From: Bacteroidota bacterium
Lineage (GTDB): Bacteria > Bacteroidota > Bacteroidia > Flavobacteriales > Flavobacteriaceae
Assembly: GCA_024279425.1 (NCBI GenBank)
Contig: JAJRRO010000010.1
Location: 1-64,000, forward strand
Length of the DNA: 64,000 bases
Direction: 5' to 3'
The notes under the pieces were generated by a model that worked only from the letters and a program-made list of their open reading frames with translations, was not told where the DNA came from and did not search any database. The position numbers were made by a program, and so were the translations under genes. Shown here in pieces: positions 15,772 to 26,021 of the stretch; the first letter of the stretch is position 1, and the number at the start of each line of letters is the position of its first letter.

Positions 15772-15801
15772 AAAAACTCTCAATGAAAATTGAGAGTTTT
15801 T
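15772..15801. terminator. Terminator downstream of aconitase
   Basis: A 13-bp perfect stem (AAAAACTCTCAAT with ATTGAGAGTTTTT) with a GAAA loop. It lies between the aconitase stop and the next minus-strand start, and ends in T-runs in both directions. Confidence 0.88.
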
Positions 15802-15907
15802 ATCAATTAATTGCTTTAATCCTTATGACACAATGCTAAGAGCTTTTATTGAGCAATACACTTTTGCCGAGAACTTCAATAAGCTTCAACATAAATCACT
15901 AATAGAT

Positions 15908-18175
15908 CTATGCCCCGTTTTCTCTTTTGATTACGTTCAAGGCAGAACCCTCTTTGAACCAACCTATTTGGGATTCGTTATAGGTATGGTTTACCTTGAT
16001 GGTATCTTTACCGCCATCTGCATGAACAACTTCCAATGTCAACTGTTTTCCTGGAGCAAAGTCAGCTATATCAACAAAATTGAACGTATCGTCTTCTTGA
16101 ATTAAATCGTAATCATTCTCACTGTCAAAAGTTAAGCCTAACATTCCTTGCTTCTTCAGGTTGGTCTCATGAATACGTGCAAAGGATTTAACCAACACTG
16201 CAGCAACTCCCAAATGTCTTGGCTGCATTGCTGCATGCTCTCTTGATGATCCTTCACCATAGTTATGGTCTCCCACAACAATCGATTTTATGCCTGCGGC
16301 CTTATACGCCCTTTGGGTATCTGGAACTCCGCCATACTCACCTGTAAGTTGATTCTTTACATAATTGGTTTTCTTATTGAATGCATTGACCGCACCAATA
16401 AAAGTATTATTGGCAATATTATCCAAATGCCCTCGGAAACGCAACCATGGCCCGGCCATGGATATATGATCGGTTGTACATTTACCAAAAGCTTTGATCA
16501 AAAGTTTTGCTCCTTGTAATTGCTCCGGTTGCATAGGTACAAATGGGTCAAGCAATTGAAGCCTTTCTGAGGTGGGATTCACTTTTACCTCAACACCCGA
16601 ACCATCTTCATCAGGAGCCAGGTAACCAGCATCCTCTACGGCAAAGCCCTTAGTCGGCAGTTCAATGCCCATTGGCTCATCTAATCTAACTTCCTCACCA
16701 TCTTCGTTGATCAAAGTGTCGTTCATTGGATCAAAATCCAGCTTCCCTGAAATTGCAATGGCAGCCACCATTTCCGGTGACCCTACAAATGCATGGGTAT
16801 TTGGGTTTCCATCTGCTCTTTTAGAAAAGTTACGGTTAAAAGAATGTACAATTGTATTTTTTTCGTCTCCTTTAAGGTCACTTCTATCCCACTGGCCAAT
16901 ACAAGGTCCACAGGCATTGGTAAACACTGTTGCACCGAGCTTTTCAAAAGTTTGAAGAAGTCCGTCGCGTTCTGCAGTAAATCGTATTTGTTCAGACCCT
17001 GGATTAATACCAAAGTCTGATTTTGGTTTTATTTTTTTCTCAATAGCCTGTTTAGCTATTGACGCTGCGCGGGACAAATCTTCATAAGAAGAGTTTGTAC
17101 AAGAACCTATTAGTCCCCAATCTACTTTAATCGGCCAGCCATTTTCTTTGGCTTTTATTCCCAATTCACCAATAGGAGTCGCCAAATCGGGAGTGAAAGG
17201 CCCATTCAAATGAGGCCTTAACTCATCCAAATTAATTTCAATGACCTCATCAAAATACTGCTTTGGGTCATCATAAACCTCTGAATCGGCGGTTAAATAA
17301 TCTTTTACTTCATCGGCCGCATCAGCAATATCACTTCTATCGGTAGCTCTTAGATACCGCTCCATGGATTCATCGTAACCAAAAGTTGAAGTTGTCGCAC
17401 CAACTTCAGCACCCATGTTACAAATGGTTCCTTTGCCCGTACAGGAAAGATTTTTGGCTCCTTCTCCAAAATATTCAATTATTGCCCCCGTTCCACCTTT
17501 TACGGTCAAAATACCGGCAACTTTTAAAATAACATCCTTTGCAGAAGTCCATCCCGAAATATTCCCCGTTAATTTAATCCCTATCAACTTTGGAAACTTT
17601 AATTCCCAAGCCATTCCTGCCATAACATCAACAGCATCAGCACCACCTACACCAATAGCTACCATTCCCAAGCCACCGGCATTAACGGTATGTGAATCGG
17701 TACCAATCATCATTCCTCCTGGGAAGGCGTAATTTTCCAATACTACTTGATGAATAATTCCTGCTCCCGGTTTCCAAAATCCTATTCCGTATTTATTTGA
17801 AACGGATTCCAAAAAATCAAAAACCTCTGCACTTGTTGTATTTGCTACTTTTAAATCAGCAACAGCTCCATTTTTAGCTTGAATCAAATGATCACAATGA
17901 ACTGTAGTTGGCACAGCAACCCTTTGCTTACCGGCCTGCATAAATTGCAACAATGCCATCTGGGCCGTCGCATCTTGGCATGCTATACGATCCGGTGCAA
18001 AGTCAACATAATCCTTGCCTCGAACAAACGCCTTGGAAGGATTACCGTCCCATAAATGGGAATATAAAATTTTCTCGGCCAGGGTAAGTGGTTTGCCAAC
18101 TATTTCGCGAGCTTTGTCCACTCGTTCCGTCATGTTGGCGTATGCACTTTTAATCATCTCAATATCAAATGCCAT
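15908..18175 (-). CDS. acn: Aconitate hydratase, mitochondrial-like type
   Basis: The enzyme interconverts citrate and isocitrate in the TCA cycle. At 755 residues it has the size of the mitochondrial-type monofunctional aconitase. The three 4Fe-4S cluster cysteines are seen in [13 protein letters not shown] and [13 protein letters not shown]. Other signatures are [21 protein letters not shown] and, in the C-terminal swivel domain, [17 protein letters not shown]. It is a single gene with a strong terminator. No FNR-like dyad lies upstream. Confidence 0.96.
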   Translation of the reverse strand: MAFDIEMIKSAYANMTERVDKAREIVGKPLTLAEKILYSHLWDGNPSKAFVRGKDYVDFAPDRIACQDATAQMALLQFMQAGKQRVAVPTTVHCDHLIQAKNGAVADLKVANTTSAEVFDFLESVSNKYGIGFWKPGAGIIHQVVLENYAFPGGMMIGTDSHTVNAGGLGMVAIGVGGADAVDVMAGMAWELKFPKLIGIKLTGNISGWTSAKDVILKVAGILTVKGGTGAIIEYFGEGAKNLSCTGKGTICNMGAEVGATTSTFGYDESMERYLRATDRSDIADAADEVKDYLTADSEVYDDPKQYFDEVIEINLDELRPHLNGPFTPDLATPIGELGIKAKENGWPIKVDWGLIGSCTNSSYEDLSRAASIAKQAIEKKIKPKSDFGINPGSEQIRFTAERDGLLQTFEKLGATVFTNACGPCIGQWDRSDLKGDEKNTIVHSFNRNFSKRADGNPNTHAFVGSPEMVAAIAISGKLDFDPMNDTLINEDGEEVRLDEPMGIELPTKGFAVEDAGYLAPDEDGSGVEVKVNPTSERLQLLDPFVPMQPEQLQGAKLLIKAFGKCTTDHISMAGPWLRFRGHLDNIANNTFIGAVNAFNKKTNYVKNQLTGEYGGVPDTQRAYKAAGIKSIVVGDHNYGEGSSREHAAMQPRHLGVAAVLVKSFARIHETNLKKQGMLGLTFDSENDYDLIQEDDTFNFVDIADFAPGKQLTLEVVHADGGKDTIKVNHTYNESQIGWFKEGSALNVIKRENGA

Positions 18176-18350
18176 TAGATAGGGTATTTATTGTTAAAGT
18201 AATTCAGCGAAATTAAGAAAATCCGTGGGGCAAATAAAATTTTTGTCCAAGGATTACATCGATTTTGGAAAATTGGCAATTTGTTTGATAAGCTATTGAA
18301 AGAATCATGGTAAAGACCCTTAAAATCAAGGGCACCGATTATTGAAAGGG

Positions 18351-19304
18351 TTAAAACAATCTTTCGATAATGTTCTCCTCAGTTATACCCTCGGCCTCGG
18401 CCTTATAGTTTTTAATGATCCGATGCTTTAAAATTCCCATTGTTACTGCCCTTACATCCTCAATATCAGGAGAGAACCTGCCACGTATCGCAGCATGCGC
18501 CTTTGCTCCCAAAATAAGATTTTGTGATGCTCTAGGACCAGCTCCCCAGTCTAAATACTGCTTAACGAAATCGGGGGCGGTTTCAAGATTCGGTCGTGTT
18601 TTGTTTACCAAGGTAACGGCGTAGTTCACGACATTATCCGGTACTGGAATTCGTCTAATCAAGTGTTGTACCTCTAGAATTTCCTCGGCGCTGAATAGCG
18701 CATTTATTTTCGTTGTTTCATCCGAAGTAGTAGCTTTAACAACCTCTATTTCCTCTTCAATGGAAGGGTATTTTAATTCTATGGCAAACATGAAACGATC
18801 CAATTGGGCCTCAGGTAAAGGATAGGTTCCTTCTTGCTCAATAGGATTTTGTGTGGCCAAAACAAAATAAGGAAGTTCCAATTTATGCTGTTGACCGGCA
18901 ATAGTAACGGCTCTTTCTTGCATAGCCTCTAACAACGCAGCCTGCGTTTTTGGAGGTGTACGGTTTATCTCATCTGCTAAGATTATATTGGAAAAAATTG
19001 GCCCTTTTATGAATTTGAAGTTGCGGTTTTGGTCTAAAATCTCGCTTCCCAAAATATCACTGGGCATTAAATCAGGGGTAAACTGAATTCTTTTAAAATT
19101 CAGGCCCAATGTTTGGGCAATAGTGTTCACCATCAAAGTCTTGGCCAAACCGGGAACACCGATTAAAAGTGAATGACCACCTGTATAGATTGAGAGCAAA
19201 ACAAGGTCCACGACTTCTTTTTGCCCTATAATGACCTTGGCTATTTCCTGCTTAAGAGCAACATGTTTTTGGACTAAATTATTTATGGCCGTTACGTCTG
19301 ACAT
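18351..19304 (-). CDS. MoxR-family AAA+ ATPase
   Basis: The 317-residue protein has Walker A GVPGLAKT (about residues 44-51), Walker B ILADEINR, and the MoxR signature RTPPKTQAALLEAMQE, with ATQNPIEQEGTYPLPEAQLDRF as sensor region. MoxR ATPases act as chaperones that insert cofactors or assemble complexes, usually with DUF58 and VWA partner proteins. No such partner is encoded next to it here. It follows the upstream isomerase gene after 3 bp and is co-transcribed with the two isomerases. Confidence 0.93.
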   Translation of the reverse strand: MSDVTAINNLVQKHVALKQEIAKVIIGQKEVVDLVLLSIYTGGHSLLIGVPGLAKTLMVNTIAQTLGLNFKRIQFTPDLMPSDILGSEILDQNRNFKFIKGPIFSNIILADEINRTPPKTQAALLEAMQERAVTIAGQQHKLELPYFVLATQNPIEQEGTYPLPEAQLDRFMFAIELKYPSIEEEIEVVKATTSDETTKINALFSAEEILEVQHLIRRIPVPDNVVNYAVTLVNKTRPNLETAPDFVKQYLDWGAGPRASQNLILGAKAHAAIRGRFSPDIEDVRAVTMGILKHRIIKNYKAEAEGITEENIIERLF

Positions 19305-19307
19305 GCA

Positions 19308-20759
19308 CTACTCCTTTACCCAATTATTGGCAAAATCACAAGCTTTGTTCGATTCATTTACGCTTATATAGGTTTCCTCGATATGCTCACTCAACCATTT
19401 TTTAATGGTATTGAACTGTTTTTCTGTGAGTGCCAATTGCTGTATTTTCATATAGTCCTTGGCAAAATCAGCAATATGCTCATCGTATCTGTTAGTAACC
19501 CTAAGTATTTTGTATTTTGGCCCACCTCCCCTTGGATCTTCTTCGTATAGAGGATATGAAATTTCATCATCCTTCAAGTTTCTCACTTGGTTATAAAGCG
19601 CAGGGTCCATTTTGGTGAGCTCAAATTTTGAATCATAGTTGATTGGATTTCGCAACTGCCCGCCATCGAACTTAGTCTCTTTCTCATCAGAAAAGTTTTG
19701 GGCCGCCTCTTCAAAAGTGTATTTGCCTTCACTTACATGTTTTCGAATGCTATCCAGTTCGGACTTGGCATCATTCAAAGATTCTTGGGAAATCTCAGGT
19801 TGTAATAATATATGTCTTACATCCCTTTCTTGCCCCCTCACTTTCTCAACAAATAATATATGATATCCGAACATGGTCTCAAAGGGGTCAGAAATCTCTC
19901 CTTCCCGCAAACTAAAAGCCACATCCTTAAACTCTTTCACATATCCTGATTCTTTGGTCACGGCCCCTAATGAACCCCCTGTTGATTTAGATGGTCCCTG
20001 CGAATATAAAATAGCCTTCACACTAAATTTAGCACCATTATCCTCAATATCAGACTTAATAGTATTAAGCCTGTCAATGACTTTTTGTTTTTCCTCCTCT
20101 GTAGGTTTTGGTTGCTTGATTATCTGGGAAATTTCCATTTCTGCCCCAAAAACAGGCCTTTCGTTTTCGGGTATTCTATTAAAGAACTGCCTAACTTCTT
20201 CAGGTGTGATTTTAATCTCCGAAATAATATTGTTCTGCATTTTTTCGGATAACATTCGAAGCTTGTTTATCTTATTGATATCTTCTCTTAGGCTTGCCTC
20301 ATCTTCCTTTTTATAAAATTTCAACAACTTTTCCATCGAACCCATTTGTGTGACAAAAGACTTAATCTGTCTATCTGTGGTCAGGCCAACTTCATCGTCT
20401 GAAATAAGCAAACTATCTTGCACTGCCTGGTGGGCGTACAAGCGATCTTCCATAAGTTTGCCTAAAAGTCGACATCTGGTAATATCCTCAGTAGAAGCTC
20501 CCTGACTTTTAAGGTCAATCATGGTCTTTTCAATGTCCGATTCCAAAATGACATAATCACCTACTACCGAGGCAATACCGTCTAACTTTAATTTCTTGAA
20601 ATTGTGGGTTGAATCTTTTTTCATACCCACACTGGCCTCTAGAGCCAGTTCTGGCGATTCAACCTGGGTATTGGCAATTTCATCGGTCTCTTGACCAAGT
20701 ATTATACCTGAAATAAACAAAAATGTATAAAACAGCGCTTTTTTAGTTGTCTTGTGCAT
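19308..20759 (-). CDS. SurA-like periplasmic peptidylprolyl isomerase
   Basis: The 483-residue protein has a signal peptide (MHKTTKKALFYTFLFISGII), a SurA-type N-terminal helical region (DGIASVVGDYVILESDIEK), and two parvulin-like PPIC segments. One is around AEMEISQIIKQPKPTEEEK to DPFETMFGYHILFVEKVRG, the next around RDVRHILLQPEISQES to EISYPLYEEDPRGG. SurA-type proteins escort outer-membrane proteins through the periplasm. I preferred the ATG at 20759, which starts the signal peptide, over an earlier start at 20792 that overlaps the upstream gene more deeply. Confidence 0.9.
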   Translation of the reverse strand: MHKTTKKALFYTFLFISGIILGQETDEIANTQVESPELALEASVGMKKDSTHNFKKLKLDGIASVVGDYVILESDIEKTMIDLKSQGASTEDITRCRLLGKLMEDRLYAHQAVQDSLLISDDEVGLTTDRQIKSFVTQMGSMEKLLKFYKKEDEASLREDINKINKLRMLSEKMQNNIISEIKITPEEVRQFFNRIPENERPVFGAEMEISQIIKQPKPTEEEKQKVIDRLNTIKSDIEDNGAKFSVKAILYSQGPSKSTGGSLGAVTKESGYVKEFKDVAFSLREGEISDPFETMFGYHILFVEKVRGQERDVRHILLQPEISQESLNDAKSELDSIRKHVSEGKYTFEEAAQNFSDEKETKFDGGQLRNPINYDSKFELTKMDPALYNQVRNLKDDEISYPLYEEDPRGGGPKYKILRVTNRYDEHIADFAKDYMKIQQLALTEKQFNTIKKWLSEHIEETYISVNESNKACDFANNWVKE

Positions 20760-21621
20760 AGACTTCGAATTCTTTTTCTTTGATAGCTTCATCTATAATC
20801 TCGGCTTCCAATTGTCTAATATAATCTAACTTTCTACGGTTGAGGAGTACCTGTTTTATCGATGGTTCAATATAAGACAATGGAGCAATATCATTAACTT
20901 CCAATACTCCCCTAATCTTTGCCAAATATACCCCTAATGAATCCTGCAATTCAAAAAATTGTGATTTTTTTAAGTATCTATTCTGATTTTCAAGGGTCAA
21001 GGGAGGAATTTCTTCAAGAACCCTTGGGGCACTCACCCAAATCGAGTCATTAAAATGGAGCTTCTTGAATTGCACTCCAATAGAATCCAAATATCTGATA
21101 TCATCAGGTTGAAAGCTCTTCAACTTACTGATTACTATTTCCTTATTTAAGAATTGGATTGGCAATTCAATAAATCTAAGTTTGATGAGTCTTTCCTTTA
21201 ATTTGAAATTCTCTTTCTCATTTTCATAAAATTGCTCCAATTGCGATTGACTTATAACCGTGTCACTTCCCTGTCGAATCAGAGCCTCTTTATAGGCTCG
21301 AGTATACAAGTCTGTTTTGTAATCGGAGACCAGAGCATCGAACTCAGCCAACTTTTCCTCTGACAAATTAATCTTGGACTTGGAAAGCAGTAATTGCTTT
21401 GAAGCCCAATTGTTTATATAATCGGTAATAAATGCGGTGCTATCCGCTTTGGTCATTTCCCTGGTTATAAATGGGGTAACATCCTCTTTATATAAAAAAG
21501 ATTCCCCAACCCGCGCTATAGGCTCACTTCCTGTTTGACCCTTCCAAAGAGGGCCACATGAAACAAAGAGCAAGATCAGCGAATATCTAACTAAAAGAGA
21601 TTTTTCAAATGCCAAAAACAT
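20743..21621 (-). CDS. PPIC-type peptidylprolyl isomerase-like lipoprotein
   Basis: The 292-residue protein is a lipoprotein (lipobox LLFVSCG about 22 residues from the chosen ATG at 21621). A helical foldase region follows (residues about 30-130, rich in Lys/Glu, with ARVGESFLYKEDVTPFI), then a diverged parvulin-like part (about 140-250). The frame is open upstream to 21699, but the extra residues do not look like a signal. It overlaps the next isomerase by 17 bp. It is probably an outer-membrane protein chaperone working with its neighbour; catalytic residues are poorly conserved. Confidence 0.75.
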   Translation of the reverse strand: MFLAFEKSLLVRYSLILLFVSCGPLWKGQTGSEPIARVGESFLYKEDVTPFITREMTKADSTAFITDYINNWASKQLLLSKSKINLSEEKLAEFDALVSDYKTDLYTRAYKEALIRQGSDTVISQSQLEQFYENEKENFKLKERLIKLRFIELPIQFLNKEIVISKLKSFQPDDIRYLDSIGVQFKKLHFNDSIWVSAPRVLEEIPPLTLENQNRYLKKSQFFELQDSLGVYLAKIRGVLEVNDIAPLSYIEPSIKQVLLNRRKLDYIRQLEAEIIDEAIKEKEFEVYAQDN

Positions 21622-21733
21622 CTCGCAAAAATAACAATTAGATGGCGTTAAACAAGTTATATAGGGTTTCATTAACACATTTTTGGCCAGCAGAAACATT
21701 ATTTATTACATTAGTGGCACAAACCATTTGTGA

Positions 21734-22193
21734 ATGAGGTACACCACTGAAATGACGATTGATCTATCTCATAATAAATACATTAAAAATTGGACGATTC
21801 CTAGAATTTGAAACACTGGCAGAAAGGACTTATTAGTTTCAGGTTCTTATCTGGCACCCAAGGCCAAGAGGGTGCAAAAATGGAGCTAAACTACCAAATG
21901 AGGAAAAGAGATGTGGTACTGTTAGAAATTATTATCAAAAGAAACTTCCCTTTTGAATTTCACGTGACGTATGACGCTAAAGGTGTACACACTAATCAAC
22001 GGAAATATTTTAGGGATAGGGATATAGATGCGAAAACGACCAAATGGATATCGGGATCAGAGTTTCAACTTTCGGGATTTATAATAATATAATGGCTTTT
22101 CTAACGCCCAGTGACTTTAGAAAGCAATCAATAAAATATTTAAAGGATTTTAAGACCTTTGCCAAGAAAAGTGTTTCGGTAGCCGAATCCTAA
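21734..22193 (+). pseudogene. Broken SRPBCC (START-like) family gene
   Basis: Three reading frames in series give one recognisable SRPBCC protein. Frame one starts at 21734 (MRYTTEMTIDLSHNKYIK) and stops near 21810. Frame two (21808-22092) reads KHWQKGLISFRFLSGTQG to TTKWISGSEFQLSGF. Frame three starts at 22092 (MAFLTPSDFRKQSIKYL) and ends in the TAA at 22191-22193 after SVSVAES. At least two frameshifts are therefore needed to make the whole. The sequence is otherwise well preserved, so the loss looks recent. A sequencing error is possible but two independent ones are less likely. Confidence 0.8.
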
Positions 22194-22210
22194 ACCAACA
22201 ACAATTGTCT

Positions 22211-22453
22211 GTGAGCAAAAAAATCAAACTCATATGGGACTTTCATGGTCCTACAGCCCAAAAGATCGCTGAGCACCATGAAATACACCTTAAAGAATAT
22301 ATGGCCGTCAAAGGTATGGACTCGAATATTACAGGACACCAGCAAATAAATGAAATGTATAGTTTGGCTTTCATGGTCGTAACCGAAGAGCATATGATAC
22401 AAGTACGGGATGCCTTGAAACCTCATCGTGGAGAACTTTACCAAGAACAATAA
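22211..22453 (+). CDS. Conserved small hypothetical protein
   Basis: An 80-residue protein starting at GTG 22211 (MSKKIKLIWDFHGPTAQ); a TTG six bases earlier is the alternative. It is rich in His (AEHHEIHLKEYM) and ends in RDALKPHRGELY. There is no signal peptide or membrane helix. It begins 17 bp after the broken SRPBCC gene and was probably its operon partner. I recognise similar small proteins in Flavobacteriaceae but know no function. Confidence 0.7.
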   Translation: MSKKIKLIWDFHGPTAQKIAEHHEIHLKEYMAVKGMDSNITGHQQINEMYSLAFMVVTEEHMIQVRDALKPHRGELYQEQ

Positions 22454-22485
22454 CGTTTATTTATTTCTCGACTAATTCTTTTCCC

Positions 22486-23628
22486 ATGATCAATAGATTT
22501 AATTTATCCTTAATTTTTATTTTGCTTTTGGCCTCATGTAAAAATGAAAACAGAAATCAAAACCCGTTGGAATTTGCACTAAACTCCAAGAATATCAAAA
22601 TTCGTCAAGTGGCCGACAGCATAGGACCATACGAGATTCAGATAAAGTTCACGCAAATAGATAGATTTAAGGATAGCGTTGTTTTCATTGATTACGATTT
22701 TCAAGTAAACAATAACAATTACTTCTACCCGGCAAGCACAGTTAAATTCCCCATTGCGGTTCTGGCCCTGGAAAAACTGAATCAAATTGATTCGTTGTAT
22801 AGAGATACCCGTTACTATGTAGAGGGTGATTCTATAGAAACTACATTTGCAACAGATGTTTCAAAGATTTTCGCCATAAGTGATAACGAGGCGAATAACC
22901 GATTGCTAGAATTCTTGGGGCAAGATGCCATCAACTCGACCTTAAGGCAAAAAGGAATTTCACCCGTACGTATTTCCCATAGGCTATCAACAGGCAATGC
23001 CGACGAGATAACTACCAAACCCTTGATTGTTTACTTAAACGATAGCACGGTCGCTACCTTGGAGGGTACCACCAATACCTCACCAGCACCTTTGAAAATA
23101 AACAAAATTGAAAAGGGCATTGGATATATCGCGGAAGATTCATTGATTCATGAACCATTTAGTTTTGCTCTGAAAAACCAATACTCCATCAATGCTCAAC
23201 ACGGTCTTTTAAAACGTATCATTTTCCCTAAAAAATTCAAAGAAAGTGAAAGGTTTGACCTGAGCGAAAGTCAAAGGGAGTTTCTTCTGGACGCAATGCA
23301 CCATCTTCCTAAAAGAGTAGGATATGATCCAACGGCGTATTATGATAGCTACGTAAAATTCTTTATGTTCGGTGACAACAAAAAAGATATGCCCGATCAT
23401 ATAAAAATATACAATAAGGTAGGGTATGCCTATGGCACATTAACCGATTGCGCGTACATTTACGATACAGAAAGCAAAGTGGAATTTATGCTTACCGCAA
23501 CCATTCTGGTTAATAAGGATGGTATTTTCAATGATGATGCTTACGAATATGATGATATTGGAATTCCGTTCTTGGCACAATTGGGCCGAGAGATTTACCA
23601 ATTTGAATTAGACAGAAAAAACAAATGA
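22486..23628 (+). CDS. Class A beta-lactamase-like serine hydrolase lipoprotein
   Basis: The 380-residue protein has a lipobox (LLLASC, Cys 18). The class A beta-lactamase/transpeptidase fold is marked by SxxK in YPASTVKFPIAVLAL, SDN in ISDNEANNRLLEFLG, and a KVG triad (KVGYAYG) in place of KTG. Length is about 100 residues above a normal class A enzyme, the excess being in the middle. It may act on peptidoglycan or a related substrate. A role in beta-lactam resistance is not supported by the sequence alone. Confidence 0.85.
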   Translation: MINRFNLSLIFILLLASCKNENRNQNPLEFALNSKNIKIRQVADSIGPYEIQIKFTQIDRFKDSVVFIDYDFQVNNNNYFYPASTVKFPIAVLALEKLNQIDSLYRDTRYYVEGDSIETTFATDVSKIFAISDNEANNRLLEFLGQDAINSTLRQKGISPVRISHRLSTGNADEITTKPLIVYLNDSTVATLEGTTNTSPAPLKINKIEKGIGYIAEDSLIHEPFSFALKNQYSINAQHGLLKRIIFPKKFKESERFDLSESQREFLLDAMHHLPKRVGYDPTAYYDSYVKFFMFGDNKKDMPDHIKIYNKVGYAYGTLTDCAYIYDTESKVEFMLTATILVNKDGIFNDDAYEYDDIGIPFLAQLGREIYQFELDRKNK

Positions 23629-23643
23629 CCCGGTACATACGCA

Positions 23644-24381
23644 ATGAAAGAACAAAAACAGACCAGAATCAATAAATACCTGAGCGAGGTAGGTTACTGC
23701 TCAAGAAGAGCAGCAGATAAACTTATTGATCAAGGAAGAGTTACCATCAATGGTAAAGTACCCGAAATGGGAACAAAAATTACCGACAGGGATGAAATTC
23801 GTGTGGATGGCGAACCCATATCGGAACCTAAGGAGAAAGCCATTTACCTTGCTTTTAACAAACCTATAGGTATTGTCTGTACTACTGACACACGTGTTGA
23901 AAAAGACAATATCATTGATTTTATCAAATATCCAAAACGTATATTCCCCATTGGCCGTTTAGACAAACCCAGTGAAGGTCTTATTTTCTTGACCAATGAT
24001 GGCAATATCGTAAATAAGATATTAAGGGCTCGGAACCATCATGAAAAAGAATATTTGGTCACTGTGGGGAAACCCATCACATCAAAGTTTCTCGAACAAA
24101 TGGCTAACGGGATTCCCATATTGGATACTGTAACCAGAAAATGTGAAATTGAGGAAGTAAGCAAGTATCAATTCAAAATAATCTTGACACAAGGCCTTAA
24201 TCGCCAAATTAGACGCATGTGTGAATATTTGGATTATCGTGTCAAAAAACTCAAACGTATACGGATAATGAATGTCAAGTTAGACGTTCCTGTAGGTAAA
24301 TGGCGAGATTTAACACCAGAAGAATTGACAGAAATAAATCGTTTGGTGTCTTCCTCTTTCAAAACTCCTGAAGAAAAGTAA
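23644..24381 (+). CDS. rluF: Pseudouridine synthase, RluF type
   Basis: The 245-residue protein has an N-terminal S4 domain (RINKYLSEVGYCSRRAADKLI, residues about 7-27) and a catalytic RsuA/RluB/E/F domain. The Asp nucleophile is in IFPIGRLDKPSEGLIFLTNDG, with the later motif QGLNRQIRRMCEYLDYRV. RluF modifies U2604 of 23S rRNA. The choice among RluB, RluE and RluF rests on the motif style around the S4 domain and the final loop. It is encoded 15 bp after the serine hydrolase. Confidence 0.88.
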   Translation: MKEQKQTRINKYLSEVGYCSRRAADKLIDQGRVTINGKVPEMGTKITDRDEIRVDGEPISEPKEKAIYLAFNKPIGIVCTTDTRVEKDNIIDFIKYPKRIFPIGRLDKPSEGLIFLTNDGNIVNKILRARNHHEKEYLVTVGKPITSKFLEQMANGIPILDTVTRKCEIEEVSKYQFKIILTQGLNRQIRRMCEYLDYRVKKLKRIRIMNVKLDVPVGKWRDLTPEELTEINRLVSSSFKTPEEK

Positions 24382-24445
24382 TCTCAATATTGGTCCAAGT
24401 CATTGGAAGCATTCAACGCTATTTTTGGCTTGTACCAAAGTCTAC

Positions 24446-24459
24446 ATGATTTTAATCAT
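24446..24459 (+). promoter_or_regulatory. FNR-like dyad without a good -7 element at the shared spacing
   Basis: ATGATTTTAATCAT is a 14-bp dyad of the ATGAY-N4-RTCAT type in the 246-bp space before the CarboxypepD_reg gene. At the shared spacing the sequence reads AATTTTTA, a poor match to TAnnTTTG. It is therefore a weak candidate compared with the other five. Confidence 0.3.
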
Positions 24460-24627
24460 TGTCTAAGTGATAATTATTTCCAATTTTTACGATAGGCCTA
24501 TTCAAAGTCTTTTTTTAAGGGATTGCTACATCCGTTATTAATACGCTTTTAACAGCTTATTTAGTTAATTATCATTAACTTAGATAAACCCAAACACGAT
24601 AGTTTCATAATCTAAAAAGCATCAATC

Positions 24628-25956
24628 ATGAGACAGAAATATATTCAAGTACGTAAGAAATCCTTTTTGGCAGTATTGTTTATCATGCTGTTTATGGGAG
24701 CTTTGACAATTCCTAAAGCTTCCGCTAATTTCCAGGAACCTCAGGAGCAGGATATAACCTATATACAATACAAAGGGGAGGTCATGGACTCTAAGACCAA
24801 AAAACCCATGGTTTTCGCTACACTTTCCATTGATGAAACAAATATAAGTACGATTTCCAATACAGAAGGGGTATTTGCCCTTAAGGTGCCTAAAAGTATT
24901 GCCCAAGGAAATGTTTTGGTTTCTTTTTTGGGCTATAAGTCCAAACTAATTCCCCTATCGCAATTTAAAGATGGTAACAATAAAATATATATGGACATTT
25001 CTGTGGTCCAATTAAGTGAAGTGAGTCTTAGCATTCCTAAAAATGCAGAATCCTTGGTTCGGGAAACCCTAAGAAAAAGAGGGCAAAATTATTTTAAAGA
25101 CCCAACATTGATGACCGCTTTCTATAGGGAATCCATTAAGAAAAGGAAACGAAATGTGTCCTTATCCGAAGCCGTGGTCAACATTTACAAAACCCCCTAT
25201 ACCTCAACGAGACCAGATGGAGTACAGCTCTATAAAGCCAGAAAAAGCACAGATTATAGTAGACTTGACACTATAGCACTTAAGCTTCAGGGAGGTCCGT
25301 TCAATGCACTATTTGTCGACATCATGAAATATCCTGAGTACATCTTCGAGGAAGAATCGTTATCTAAATATGATTTTACTTTCGACCATTCCACCAGAAT
25401 AAATGACAGGCATATCTTCGTAGTGCAGTTCACTCAAAAACCAGGTATCGGAGAACAACTATATCATGGGAAGCTTTATATAGATGCTGAGAATAAGATT
25501 CTAACGAGTGCCATATATTCCCTTAACATAACTAATAAAAAAGAAGCCTCTAAATTATTTGTACGCCGAAAACCCAGAAATGTAAAGGTGTGGCCAAATG
25601 AAGTGGCCTATAGAGTGGATTATAGGGAAAAGAATGGAAGATGGTACTACGGTTATAGTAACGTCTTGATGGAGTTTAAAATTAATTGGGATAAGAAATT
25701 GTTTAACTCAGTTTATAGCATGACCAGTGAAATGGCCGTTACTGATTGGGAAAGGAACCTTACCAACGAAATGCCAAAAGCAAGAGAAAGAATCAAGACT
25801 TCCATAATCTTGGGTGACGAGGCCATCGGATTTGCCGATCCTGATTTTTGGGGTGAATACAATATTATAGAGCCTGATAAATCTATAGAGTCGGCCATCA
25901 AGAAAATAAGACGGCAACTTAAAAAAGCAAAGTCCAAAGATACTTCCGCCCCATAA
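24628..25956 (+). CDS. Secreted CarboxypepD_reg-like domain protein
   Basis: The 442-residue protein has a signal peptide (SFLAVLFIMLFMGALTIPKASA). A carboxypeptidase-regulatory-like beta domain follows (YKGEVMDSKTKKPMVFATL to SFLGYKSKLIPLS, about residues 48-120), then a long region with KRGQNYFKDPTLMTAFYRES and HIFVVQFTQKPG that is common in Bacteroidota. This arrangement lacks the TonB receptor barrel. It is likely periplasmic or at the outer membrane; function unknown. Confidence 0.8.
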   Translation: MRQKYIQVRKKSFLAVLFIMLFMGALTIPKASANFQEPQEQDITYIQYKGEVMDSKTKKPMVFATLSIDETNISTISNTEGVFALKVPKSIAQGNVLVSFLGYKSKLIPLSQFKDGNNKIYMDISVVQLSEVSLSIPKNAESLVRETLRKRGQNYFKDPTLMTAFYRESIKKRKRNVSLSEAVVNIYKTPYTSTRPDGVQLYKARKSTDYSRLDTIALKLQGGPFNALFVDIMKYPEYIFEEESLSKYDFTFDHSTRINDRHIFVVQFTQKPGIGEQLYHGKLYIDAENKILTSAIYSLNITNKKEASKLFVRRKPRNVKVWPNEVAYRVDYREKNGRWYYGYSNVLMEFKINWDKKLFNSVYSMTSEMAVTDWERNLTNEMPKARERIKTSIILGDEAIGFADPDFWGEYNIIEPDKSIESAIKKIRRQLKKAKSKDTSAP

Positions 25957-25968
25957 AGAATTCAAAGT

Positions 25969-26003
25969 AAAAAAACCACTGTTGTGATGACAGTGGTTTT
26001 TTT
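25969..26003. terminator. Bidirectional terminator between convergent genes
   Basis: A 14-bp stem (AAAAAAACCACTGT with ACAGTGGTTTTTTT) with a 7-base loop, between the convergent CarboxypepD_reg gene and recQ, able to terminate both. Confidence 0.9.
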
Positions 26004-26021
26004 ATGTCTTCTCCAAGAAGT

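Noticed and set aside
21808-22092. 94-residue frame taken as an intact gene
   Set aside because: Both ends continue as the same SRPBCC protein in other frames, so it is the middle of a broken gene.
22486-23628. Beta-lactam resistance enzyme
   Set aside because: SxxK and SDN are present, but KTG reads KVG and the protein is about 100 residues too long; only a generic serine-hydrolase call is justified.
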